This document shows positions 1 through 8,670 of a stretch of DNA of 14,743 nt, one piece after another. The translations under genes and the position numbers were made by a program. Source of the DNA: Candolleomyces eurysporus. Taxonomy: Eukaryota > Basidiomycota > Agaricomycetes > Agaricales > Psathyrellaceae. The stretch covers positions 1 through 14,743 of the forward strand of contig JANBPK010000507.1 in NCBI GenBank assembly GCA_027579435.1. Reading direction: 5' to 3'. Under the pieces are notes generated by a model, which saw nothing but the letters and a program-made list of their open reading frames with translations, made no database searches and was not told the origin of the DNA. Each line of letters begins with the position of its first letter. Position 1 is the stretch's first letter.

Positions 1-2268
1 ATAAGCCAGTTCAGATGCAAGTTCCAGAGGCTTGGGTTGGTTGTTATTGCTCAGATATGAGGTTTGGGCTCCTGAAATCCCAAGGCATAGCAGAGAGTCC
101 ATGACAGCAAAGCACACCTCAGCTGTGGTAGAATGTGCAGCAATTATGTCAATTGCCCATTTTTTGTCCATGACACTTTTCTGATGTCAGGTAGTCAACA
201 AAAGATGCATGGAAAATTGAGATAAGAGCATCATCACAGCCCTTATCCGGAATTTGCACAACAGAATGAAGAGACTTGAAAGCCTCTCGGATTGCCAAGG
301 TATCTGTCCTGAGCAACTTGGCATAGTCATCCACTGAGACAGGCCTTTGAGCTGTGACAAGCAGTGACAGACAGGAGTGTATCATATCTGCCTCTTCCTG
401 CTCCAGATCTTTGAATGCTTCAGCTAGGATGGTGTTGTACAGAGTCCCAATGTCAGCAAGCTGGACATTTGCAGAGGATTGGCCCAGTTCCTGAAACCGC
501 TTCAAGCAATTCCCTGAGTATGTTTCAATATATTTGACCATGGTGGCTGCAATGATAAACAGCGTTCCTGAGACATCGGCAATGGTTTGAGTCTCTGGAG
601 GTGGCCAGTTTGAATTTTCCCGATAGTATTCATAGATAGTTGAAATGCTTTTGAGCCGGCAATTCAGGTAAAGGAGTATATCAGCTTTGACAATGTTAGC
701 TTCAATGTCATGTAGCCGAAGCCAACCATGGTGGGTGGATGATCCAAACGGTTCCCTCAAGGGGATCTCAGGACGGCTAGTGAGGAAGAATTTGAGTGGG
801 AAAGTTGGTTTCTGCGACAAGATCGCCTCAGTGAGGCGCCTGACAGCAGCTTTATCCTCGCACTCATCGAGAGCATCTATGCCAAGCACAAGGAGCTCAT
901 CAGCCGCAAGAGACTGTTTGCCAGGCTGGAGGATGAGTTTCAGGTACTGGTCCTTCAACTCCATCTCCTTTGGATTTCTGCAGGCACTATCAGATTCAAG
1001 CATTTTCTCGAGGGCTTTGCCAAATTTAGGTCGTTCCTCTGCCAGAATCCTTGCGAGGGTGGGGATGATGAGATACACGTCCCTCTTATCCGATTCTTGA
1101 AGCGTACAGAAGAAGCTTGCACCCAGGAGTCCCCGGTTCTTCAGCTGGGAGCAAAAGGTCCTCGACACAGTCGTCTTTCCTGTGCCAGCGAGCCCGTTGA
1201 GCCAAAACAGGTGAGGAGAACCCGGATCCGTCGCCCACATGAGCAACATAGCCAGCAGGGATACCCGAGATCCGGCGATGCACCCGGAACCTCGTTTCGC
1301 ATTGCTGTACTCTGCCCCTTCCACTTTCCCTAGTTTCTCGAACATTTCTGGTTTCGTGGCCTGAGCGGTGTGATCAATGAGGGTCAAGGTATGTAAACTT
1401 ACTGGAAGTCTTCAGGAATTGGACGGCCTTTTCCGTATTGTGCATGACCCCGGTGTGATCTTCAATTGCGATTTACGCCCTTGAGAAAAGGAAGTAGACA
1501 GGCAGAGAATCAGACGTACCTTTGATTTGTTCCTTCAACCAGTGAATCTCGCTGATAATATTAAGGGTCTGGTCCATATTCTTGATGGTCACGTCAAACT
1601 AGACAACTGTGAACCATCGTCACGAGTAAGAACCCAAACAGGCTCACCATTGCTATCTCGATGGCAAGCCTGATCTCCCGCGTAAGCTTCAATACCTCTT
1701 GCTTGTCCTGGTCCGTGAGGAATGCTCGATTAATGCGTGATCTGTTCGGATTAATCTTATCTTGAAGGATCTTCGCTTTCTCCTCCAGAGTACTGATCGT
1801 TCCAGCATGCGCTCAGCACGTGGATGTTCGGGACGACCAAACTGCTCTCACCGTGACAATCCACTGAAGCGATCCTCGACTCCTTGATCGACATGGGGCG
1901 GACTCTTGTCTATAATTTGCGACAACACATTCACCCTCTTGAGAAGTGCGTCAAATTCTTCATGATTCTCGCGATATGCCTACTCATAGATTGGTAAGGA
2001 GGGCCGCAGCTCGTAGAGAAAGACTCACATCGATCAGATTACAAATGGCCAACAGCCCCGCTGCGGTACTCTTCAATGGGGCGAAAGCATCCGATACGTC
2101 AACGATCCTCCGGAGGATGGTCTTGACGCCTTCGTAGGTCGTGCTGCCAAGCCCCGCTGGCTGATGTTCTTCGCGAGCGGATGCCAAACGTTGTTGGATG
2201 AATTTCAAGGGACGATTGATGAGCTCCTTGGCTTTATCCCGGCGACGAGGCCTCTCTGGGGGATCCAT
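1..2268 (-). CDS. NACHT-domain P-loop NTPase (fungal STAND/NLR-like), C-terminus off the left edge, one apparent frame break
   Basis: Proposed exons (minus): 2268-2029, 1979-1852, 1792-1648, 1598-1520, 1459-1403 and 1347 leftward; introns are 49-60 nt with GT-AG ends and all phases agree. The first about 215 residues form the helical N-terminal region usual in Agaricomycete NACHT proteins, with a 'SDAFAPLKS' motif near the start. The NACHT core follows: Walker A GLAGTGKTT (about residues 268-276), Walker B LLVLGIDALDEC (about 368-379) and a TSRPE sensor-like motif (about 406-410). Family members couple nucleotide binding to oligomerisation and are linked to self/non-self recognition and cell death; that role is inferred here. 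The literal frame stops at 149-151, but after a six-A run (plus 160-165) a +1 frame stays open for 53 codons to the window edge and reads like the normal family continuation ('FAVMDSLL', 'SYLSNNNQP'). The gene therefore probably continues, perhaps into WD40 or other repeats. The break is a sequencing error or a recent mutation. Confidence 0.85.
160..165 (-). other. Frame break in a six-base A run inside the NACHT gene
   Basis: On the minus strand the codons run GGA CAA AAA ATG GGC AAT TGA. Dropping one A gives AAA TGG GCA and an open frame of 53 codons to the window edge. The continuation resembles the sequence that normally follows the 'HASFVDYLT' region in this family. A homopolymer miscall is the simplest explanation, since the assembly shows other homopolymer-associated errors; a real frameshift cannot be excluded. 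Confidence 0.7.
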
Positions 2269-2968
2269 ATCCAGTTATCCAGTAATACGAAGTCAAGTCA
2301 AAGGGGTTTGTGAACGAGGTTGGTGGAAGTAGAAGTCGAAGAGGGTAACGGCGATATGCCGCTCGATCGTTTCGGGAACACAAGGTTCACGTGCTGAGCA
2401 CTGCCTCGCGATTAATACTTATTTCAGATGAGTAGGCTTCTCTAAACAAAACGAACAACGAACAACTACGTCTGCTCTCTCGATCGTCAACAATGACTAC
2501 GCATCCAAAGTTCCATAATAGTAGATGAAAGAAGACGTCGTCGCTGAACCAACCACATCCACCTCCCTTGCCTGACACCACCGTCGCTACTGCCCCCCTT
2601 GTCAACGTTGAACTAGCTACTCCCACTGCACATCTTCTCTTCCTACATTGAAAGGCGTACGTTCTTTGCGTGAAAAATGTCGTAAAGAAATCGAAGGACG
2701 TCATAGGTACTCAACGAAGAACTGAGAACAGGAAACCCATGCACGAAGAACTAATCAAGAAGACGAAGCTGCGGGTAAAAGTAGGTAGTCCAACAAACAT
2801 CCTTCGAGGTAGCCTGTCGTTGTCACCAAGAAAACAAAATAAACTCGAGATCAAGGGAAGGATGCAAACGAAGGCGATGCAGACGAGTCGAAGAGACTAA
2901 ACTCGACTGATATCATGGGAGAGAAGCAGAGAAATATTGAGAGGCGGAAAGAATTACGAGAGCAGGGC

Positions 2969-2985
2969 GAGAGAGAGAGAGAGAG
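2969..2985. repeat. GA dinucleotide microsatellite
   Basis: An uninterrupted GA run of 17 bases within a longer purine-rich plus-strand tract, six bases before an N at 2991. No gene overlaps it. Confidence 0.9.
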
Positions 2986-3683
2986 TATCCNTCCGGGGGT
3001 AGGAGCAGTACGATGCGAGCCGGTCGCTGGTGAAGGAAGAAAGGAAGACATCTAGACTTCCGACATATCCTCTCCGGCTAAATGCGCCAGGCCGGACATC
3101 CGGGAGGACGGGGTACACCCTACGGCCCTCGAAGACGCTTCTTGGTGGCGTCCCTAGCCGCAAGCTTTGTATGAGCCGTCTGCTCCCTCCCGGATTCACG
3201 TAATCCACACCACGCTCCTCTCAAGCAACGACAACCGCCTCCCACCCATCGCAAGCGCTACCCCTACTCCCCATACACTCCCACCCACGATCAATCGCAC
3301 TCCTAGGCAGGCGATGTTGTAGCAACACCGTGCCCACTTGTTCCTGTGACTGAGATCGCCTTATCCACGGCGAACTCGACTCGACGGCGGAAGGGTGATA
3401 AGCGCGGTGAGGTGCCTTGCAGGACGCGGCTAATGCTGTTCATGGGTACTAGGCGTAGTCGTTCCCCACACATCTTCATAACTGACGGATGACAACGCAG
3501 ATCTCGCAGTGGCGAATTTTGACCCGTCTGGCAGCCTTTCGATTGAATGGCCGTTCGTAGTATTGGTCCACACAGGAGACACTCAACGACCACGGTGGAT
3601 TTTATTGTTTTGCGGTGATTTATTGTCTTCTGCTGTTTTACAGCAACGACCACCGGTTGCCCTCGATTTTTTCTCCCGATATG

Positions 3684-3689
3684 TATAAA
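3684..3689 (+). promoter_or_regulatory. TATA box of the F-box gene
   Basis: A perfect TATAAA lies 107 bases upstream of the proposed ATG at 3796. It is followed by a pyrimidine-rich leader (TCACTTTCACTCAACG and similar) typical of fungal transcription starts. Upstream, a CAACGACCAC motif occurs twice, at 3584-3593 and 3644-3653. Confidence 0.6.
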
Positions 3690-3795
3690 CCCGGGGAAAT
3701 TCAAGCACCTCCCTGTGGTATCGTTCTCTACTCATTCACTTTCACTCAACGCAACCGTTAGCTGTTCCCTATTTTTTTGAAGACTCCAACTTGCA

Positions 3796-5169
3796 ATGGG
3801 ACAGGTTACCTCAAAAAGCCGGTAAGCATACCTCGCATTTCCCTTCAAACTGCTTAGAAATTAAGATACACTGATCTTTTAGCCGGATGCCCGATAGTGA
3901 GAAAGCGAGAAAGCCCCAACGAGCAATTGCAGCTTTACTACCTCCCGAGATCCTCGAGCGTATCTTTCTCCAAGCCTATCCAGAGGTGCAGGTTTTTCAC
4001 GACGGGGGCAAAGAAGGCGCTTCAACGTGGACTCTTACGAATGTATGTTGCTCCTGGAGGGAAGCTGCGATAGGATCCAAGCGCCTCTGGACGAACCTTT
4101 GGTTCGATGACCATTGGATTTATTCCCAAAGAAAACTCGATGTTAAATGTTTCGTGAGTCCCCTATTCAACTCTCTCAAGTATAAACTCGTTGAATCTGA
4201 CTGCGGGAGAGTAGAGAGACGCTGGCATACGGGCAAGCCTCGCCATCTCTCTGTCCGGCTCCCTTCCCTTTTCCGTACGCATGCCGAACAATGACCGCCT
4301 CAACCACCGTGGATTAGAGGAAGATGATAAAATTCTGACTACTTTGTATCAGCCCATATTTTCCAACGCCCACCGTCTAAGATCCTACACAGGCAACTGC
4401 ACTCGAGTATTCGAGATTTTTGCCTCAAAGGGCCATACGGTTTTCCCTCATTTGCGGTCTCTCGCGGTGACAAACAACTTTGTGGGACTTGAAAAGGACT
4501 TTCGGAAGACCCCAATCTGCGCACCACTCTTGCAGGAGCTCACACTTTCGAGTTTCTATTTCCCCCCGGANCCCATACGGCGTCTTCTCTGAGTTCTCTT
4601 GGTTTCGAATCACGCACTTGACGTTGCAGGATATTCGTCTCGACGACTTTGACGACATCGGGACACTCTTCAGTCATTGTCCAAACCTTGAACATTTGTT
4701 CCTCAACAAAGGCTGTTTCTCAGATCCGTCAAGCTGGAGACCTCAGCCCCATCTCGCAGCCAGTCTGAAGAACTTGACCCTCCTAGAGTGTACCACCGAC
4801 TTCCTCCTGCCTTTTCTTTCGGCTGTTCGAGCTCCTCGTCTTACCTCTCTTCACATCAACACCGAAGACGAGTGTTCACACCGAATAGAAGACGACCAAC
4901 AGCGGAACCGACTTGGGTCGCGGTACTTTGAAGTCCTCCGCGAATTCCTTGAACGTCTCGACGACAAATCCTCCTTGAAGACCTTTGTGTTTTACGCTGC
5001 TTGGGATGTGTACGATACTCCCGGTTTTCACCTTGTCGAGCTTGTGAAGTCGCTTCAAGGTCTTCAGACTTTGATGCTAGATGTTATTGCTCCGGAACTT
5101 GCTGATTGTTTGACTTGGGACGGCGAAGACGCTTCGGGGAACCAGGATAGTTCTCTTTCAGATCTCTAG
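3796..5169 (+). CDS. F-box protein with leucine-rich-like C-terminal half and possible N-myristoylation signal
   Basis: Proposed exons: 3796-3821, 3883-4153, 4217-4274, 4318-5169, giving about 401 residues once the N at 4571 is ignored. The 26-nt first exon encodes MGQVTSKS, which fits the myristoylation pattern (Gly2, Ser6, Lys7). An F-box follows at about residues 24-75 (LLPPEILERIF ... CCSWREAA ... LWTNLWF); F-boxes bind Skp1 in SCF ubiquitin ligases. The rest has irregular leucine-rich strands (PHLRSLAV, LLQELTLSSF, ITHLTLQDI, LEHLFLN, LKNLTLLEC, LTSLHIN), the usual substrate-binding region of mushroom F-box proteins. The second intron (4154-4216, 63 nt) is a multiple of three with no in-frame stop, so it could be retained to give about 422 residues. 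The third (4275-4317) is only 43 nt but has a CTCAAC branch-like site. The substrate is unknown. A start at 3887 would lose the acylation signal. Confidence 0.85.
4571..4571 (+). other. Spurious N in the F-box coding region
   Basis: With the N counted as a base, the frame stops 21 bases later (TGA at 4590-4592). With it removed, codons read CCG GAC CCA TAC GGC and join the upstream frame to the long downstream frame ending at 5169. It lies in a C-rich stretch, like the other Ns. Confidence 0.85.
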
Positions 5170-5557
5170 TTATTGACCTGTAGATATGGTGCTACTAGAA
5201 ACGAACAGAGGGACAAGAACGTTTCCAAGATGCTGCCGAGTCGCATTGTAGGACACGGAGGAACGGTTGGACCACTTCCGGTGCATCTGCTATCCTAGGA
5301 GTATGGAGGCTCTTCGATGTGAACTGCAAGAAGGTACCTCTTGAGGCTTATAGGTTGACTCTGATTTTTCACGCGCCTTATCTGATCTGGATGTTGATTC
5401 CCCGGACTAAATACTCCAAGAGAAGTCGGAGTGCATTGTATTAGGTCATGCTCGTTTCTTGAGTTGTTTTACAGGTTTCATTCACCACACCACCCAGACA
5501 TGTGATATTAATATTGACCATAATGCATAATGGTTTGTTGGAGATGCCTGATATTTG
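5170..5557. other. Convergent 3' region between the F-box gene and coiled-coil gene 1
   Basis: Probably the 3' UTRs of the two converging genes. AT-rich stretches near 5500-5535 may hold polyadenylation signals, but there is no clear AATAAA. A plus-strand frame without a start codon stays open from about 5205 to 5440; it resembles nothing recognised and is not called as a gene. Confidence 0.5.
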
Positions 5558-6618
5558 TTATGAGCATGTTGACGGACGGGGCCTAGGTTCTGTTCCTATC
5601 GCAGGGTTCGGCATCAGAATGGGACCGGAACAGGTGCAAGCAGCCAACTGAGAATGACACTCAGATAGCCGATCTCTCAACCCTTTAATCTCCTGCTCGC
5701 TCTCGGCTAGTATTGTTATTAGTGACGGCGTCGAAGAGCTGGGCTTCCTCATTCGCTGCTGAGCCATTGGCCACGGGGACCCTGAGAGGTTGAACAAATC
5801 CCTCCAGTCATCCGCCTCTTTCGCCTTTGCGGCTAGTTCCTCCCTCTGTTTAGAAAGTATTTCCTCTCCTTGAGCGACCCGTCCAACGAGTATCTTGCCG
5901 ATTACTGAGAGGTAAGCAATTCGCTCGTCTTTGCTAACCATCGAAGCCTCCAGCACTGCATTCCGTGCGCTTAGCTTCGAGATTGTTTTACCATGCTGGG
6001 CTGCCGTCTCGTCTGCGTCGCGGAGCAGCATTTCGAATGCTTCTTTGTCTTTTAAAAGCTGTTGAAAGGCCTTTTGAATAGAAGTAAAACTGGTCTTGTA
6101 CTCTTCGCACTTCTTCACCAAGGAATGATTCTGGGATACCGCCAAGCCGGCTTCAACCTCCATCCTCTCCACCGTCTTCTGCAGCCATGCAATCGTTTCC
6201 TGGTCTTGAGCCTGTCGTTCCTGTGCCTTCAAGGCTGAGGATTCATACTCATGCTTTGCTTCGGAAAGGGAGGTCGTGCATAGGTCCTTCGCACTCTGGG
6301 CTTCGGCTCGTGCTACTGCGAGCTCCTCCCGTGCTTGTTGGAGCTCTCCCACTGTTGCCGCGAGCTGGCTTCGAAGGCCGCTGGTCATCATAATGTCTTC
6401 GTTCGTCGTGATGTCGGTCTGAACTGAAGCTTCGTTCTTTGTAGTGGATGCTCGGGTCACCCTGCGGACCTGAAGTACGAGCAATGGCAATGCGAGGATC
6501 AATCCAATTAACAAGAGACGCCCGAAGTCAATGAAGACTGGTGCTGTAACACAGTCAGTGTATTGTGGCGCAAAACTATTCACCTGATCAACTCACCTCC
6601 AGCGGCGTCGGTAGGCAT
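5558..6618 (-). CDS. Membrane-anchored coiled-coil protein, tandem copy 1 (unrecognised family)
   Basis: Two exons (minus): 6618-6597 and 6543-5558, joined across a 53-nt GT-AG intron (GTGAGT...TTACAG), giving 335 residues. The first exon replaces an internal start that would read through the intron. There is a single hydrophobic segment at about residues 16-34 followed by arginines (QVRR), which suggests a signal-anchor with the long C-terminal part on the cytosolic side (inferred). Residues about 55-245 are rich in Glu, Lys, Gln and Ala with heptad-like spacing, so probably coiled coil. After a Pro/Ser-rich gap comes a conserved C-terminal block (LAESEQEIK..RDRLSECHSQLAACTC) shared with the paralogue. 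No enzymatic motif is visible and no named family is recognised; a scaffold or tether role is only a guess. The TATA-like signal is at 6716-6723. Confidence 0.85.
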
Positions 6619-6715
6619 GTCGAAGAGTTGAACGAAACGTTTGGGAAGACGTCAAGTGAATGCAGTTGTGGAGGTAGGTAGATAGGTAGGGAAGGTGCCG
6701 ACATCTAGGAATGCT

Positions 6716-6723
6716 GTTTTATG
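6716..6723 (-). promoter_or_regulatory. TATA-like element of coiled-coil gene 1
   Basis: CATAAAAC on the minus strand, about 100 bases upstream of the ATG at 6618. The paralogue has a similar element about 65 bases upstream of its own ATG. Confidence 0.4.
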
Positions 6724-6913
6724 TCACAGACTGATATCAAGTTGGCAACGTGTTTGCTGTTAGCGTGCGGTGTTGGACTGCCAGGTGCAAGGAAGCACTG
6801 CTCTGCCACTGCTCGTCTTGCGAACGTCGCATCCAGGAGGTATTAAATTTAGGTAAGACCTATTGTGAAGACGACTTTCCTCTTGTGAAGCTTGAATGTC
6901 CTTCGCCTCTGGT

Positions 6914-7030
6914 ATACCACTACTACTGCACACTCATTAGAATTCCCATCGGTCCCGGGGTATCACTCCCGGGGTACCGGATTCCCCAACCTCCCAGTCT
7001 GAGTCCATCTATACATCCCAAGATCCCGGC
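6914..7030 (-). pseudogene. Decayed copy of the 3' end of the NHX exchanger gene
   Basis: This stretch aligns with 8651-8768, the last codons and 3' flank of the exchanger gene, in the same orientation and order. Shared blocks, written on the plus strand, include ATACCACTACT with TGCAC soon after, TTCCCAT-GGTCC, GGA-TCCCCAACC, AGTC-GA and CATCC-AAGAT, with the remainder diverged. It has a small internal duplication of TCCCGGGGTA not present in the intact gene, and it lacks the bases that carry the exchanger's stop codon. It has no usable frame. Its place between the two coiled-coil paralogues matches the place of the real exchanger end upstream of copy 2, so it marks the far edge of the duplicated unit. 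This alignment was done by eye. Confidence 0.75.
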
Positions 7031-7204
7031 TTTTCAGACTAGATACACTAAGGACAGTCGGATTGTGGTGTATAGTAGATCGTACTCGCTGCTTGGAGAC
7101 TAATTTACAGTTTCCAGCTGTTACATCGCCATTTATCCAAACCATAATAATTTGTCTGAATACTGTTCAAAACCATCCATCAGTGCAATTTTAACCTGGA
7201 TCAA

Positions 7205-8441
7205 TCAACATGTTGACGGACGTAGCCTCCCCTTTTCTGAGGTCGGCACCGGACGCTGCTTAAAGGCCGGCATTTCAGCCAAACCACAGCCATTTTGTGC
7301 ACAACTGCAAACAGCTAACCGAGAATGGCACTCCGATAGCCGATCTTTCAGCTCTTTAACCTTTTGTTCGTTCTCGGCCAGCACCTCTACTATCGACGGT
7401 GCTGAAGGGTTCGGGTCATTGGACCTTTTCCGCTGTTTAAGGGCTGACCGCCAACCCTGGGTTACGCTACGCATATCACGTAGGTACAGGTCCTTCCAGT
7501 CTTCTGCCTCTTTTGTCTTCGCCGCTATCTCCTGCTTCTGCTTGGAAATGGTTTCTCCTCTTCGAGCAACCCGCCCAGAAAGGTGCCCGCAATTTCGTAA
7601 GAGATCAGCAATTCGCCTTTCCAAGTTTTCTTTACTAACCATCGCAGCCTCCAGTTCTGCATTTTGTGCGCTTAGCTTCGCGATCGTTTCGGCCTGTTGG
7701 AGCAGCTTCTCCTCTGCGTCAGAAAGCAGCGTTTCGCACATTTTCTTGCTTTTTGAGAGGGCCTGGACAACTTCCTGCATGGAAATAGAACTGGCCTTGT
7801 ATTCTTCCGTCAATGAACGGTTCCGAGATACCGCCGAAACAGCTTCGGTCTCCATCTTCCTCACCCGCTCTTTCATCCTGGCAACTGTCTCCTCGTTCTT
7901 AGCTTCCCTTTCCTGAGCCTTCGAGATCAACGCTTGATATTCCTGCCTTGCTTCGGAAAGCGAGGACACGGATCGGTCTCTCTCAGCCTTAGCTTCGGCT
8001 CGTGCCAACACCAGGCCCTCTCGCTCCCGTTGAAGCTCACCCGTCGTTGATGCGAGCTCGTTTCGGAGGCTGATAATCATCACGATATCTTCATGCATGG
8101 TGATATCGGTCTGAATCGAGGCGTCTATCCTCCTGGCGGATTGATTTCCTTCTGGCGCCTCAGGACTAGAGCCTTGATCTGCACTCATGGCAATTGGGCC
8201 GTGCACTGGGATCGGATCCTTTGAATCTTCAAGGGAAGTTTGCGATAGAGGGTCCTTTTCGTGAGGAGGGCGATATCTGTTAACGTCGGAAGTCTAGCGG
8301 ACCTCGTTCATGAGGAATGCCAGTGCGAGGATCAACCCGAGGAATAGGCGCGCAAGGTCGAGTGCTGTTTTGTTATCAGCCTGGTATTACGACTCAAATC
8401 TGCCGATGAATAGACTCACCACTAACGTCTTCAGCAAACAT
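7205..8441 (-). CDS. Coiled-coil protein, tandem copy 2, with an in-frame TAG after the membrane segment
   Basis: Paralogue of the gene at 5558-6618. Exon 1 is 8441-8420 and exon 2 starts at 8364, across a 55-nt intron at the same place and phase as in copy 1. The first 30 codons give a short acidic start and a hydrophobic segment (RLFLGLILALAFLM), then TAG at 8296-8294. The same frame stays open from there to TGA at 7205-7207. It contains ASIQTDITMHED, matching ASVQTDITTNED of copy 1, a long Glu/Lys/Ala-rich coiled coil, and the conserved end block (DRLSECHSRLAVCSC ... RPSTC). Options: a soluble protein started at ATG 8188 (327 residues); a noncanonical intron such as 8302-8219 (weak GTCCGC donor) removing the stop; readthrough; or early pseudogenisation. 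No function is recognised. Confidence 0.75.
8294..8296 (-). other. In-frame TAG splitting coiled-coil gene 2
   Basis: TAG follows the codons for NEVR at the end of the hydrophobic segment and is exactly in frame with the ATG at 8441 (through the intron) and with the coiled-coil frame downstream. The 35 codons between it and the internal ATG at 8188 contain no further stop. Copy 1 has no stop at the matching place. Confidence 0.85.
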
Positions 8442-8506
8442 TTTGAAGTGCGGGAGTTTGGTCTAAGGAATGGGGTCGAAACGAGTGCTGTGAAGTGATT
8501 CCCTGA

Positions 8507-8516
8507 CCTTTTTATC
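8507..8516 (-). promoter_or_regulatory. TATA-like element of coiled-coil gene 2
   Basis: GATAAAAAGG on the minus strand, about 65 bases upstream of the ATG at 8441. It supports use of that upstream start, and so inclusion of the membrane segment in the transcript. Confidence 0.45.
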
Positions 8517-8670
8517 ACCAATACTTCTTTCTATCGCTCGACTCGGACATGACACACCATGGCCCAACACAGCATTAACAAATCCGATTAAAGCTATTAT
8601 GAAGACAACATAAATTTTTCTTACGGTGGGTTCAAATATCCTTCACATCTATACCACTACTCGTGCACGG

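Larger units (their letters stand above)
2269..3795. other. 1.5-kb intergenic region between the divergent NACHT and F-box genes
   Basis: No convincing gene was found on either strand. The open frames here have odd compositions that follow base skew. About 2430-2680 is pyrimidine-leaning on the plus strand and about 2680-2990 is strongly purine-rich. A GA microsatellite lies at 2969-2985 and a single N at 2991. Near the NACHT start is a perfect inverted repeat with a one-base centre (GTGCTGAGCAC) overlapping a CACGTG box at about 2388-2402. Towards the right end are a repeated CAACGACCAC motif and a TATA box, which probably belong to the F-box promoter. Confidence 0.6.
6619..7204. other. Spacer between the coiled-coil paralogues
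   Basis: It holds the promoter of copy 1 on its left, the exchanger relic at 6914-7030 in the middle, and the 3' flank of copy 2 on its right. An imperfect (TAGG/TAGA)n stretch occurs near 6673-6690. An open frame on the plus strand at 6750-7103 crosses the relic and shows no recognisable protein; it is not called. Confidence 0.5.

Noticed and set aside
160..165. Programmed ribosomal frameshifting at the A run in the NACHT gene
   Set aside because: The needed shift is +1, whereas A-rich slippery sites typically drive -1, and the -1 frame stops within a few codons.
687..1100. Plus-strand open frame of 137 codons
   Set aside because: Antisense to the NACHT core, no domain; a shadow of the real gene.
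2670..2900. Lysine-rich plus-strand frame of 76 codons
   Set aside because: Its composition follows from the purine-rich tract; no homology recognised.
2950..3300. Transposon or LTR fragment near the GA repeat
   Set aside because: No terminal repeats, no target-site duplication and no transposase or reverse transcriptase similarity seen.
3303..3704. Minus-strand open frame of 133 codons upstream of the F-box gene
   Set aside because: No recognisable domain, and it covers the TATA box and repeat block of the F-box promoter; no paralogue in the window.
5205..5440. Open plus-strand frame after the F-box stop
   Set aside because: No start codon, no splice link that fits, and no resemblance to F-box repeats; more likely 3' UTR.
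7152..7916. Long serine/phenylalanine-rich plus-strand frame of 254 codons
   Set aside because: Exactly antisense to the coiled-coil gene; Glu/Lys/Ala codons read in reverse give this composition.
8620..8645. tRNA T-arm-like GGGTTCAAAT
   Set aside because: No matching acceptor, D or anticodon arms around it.
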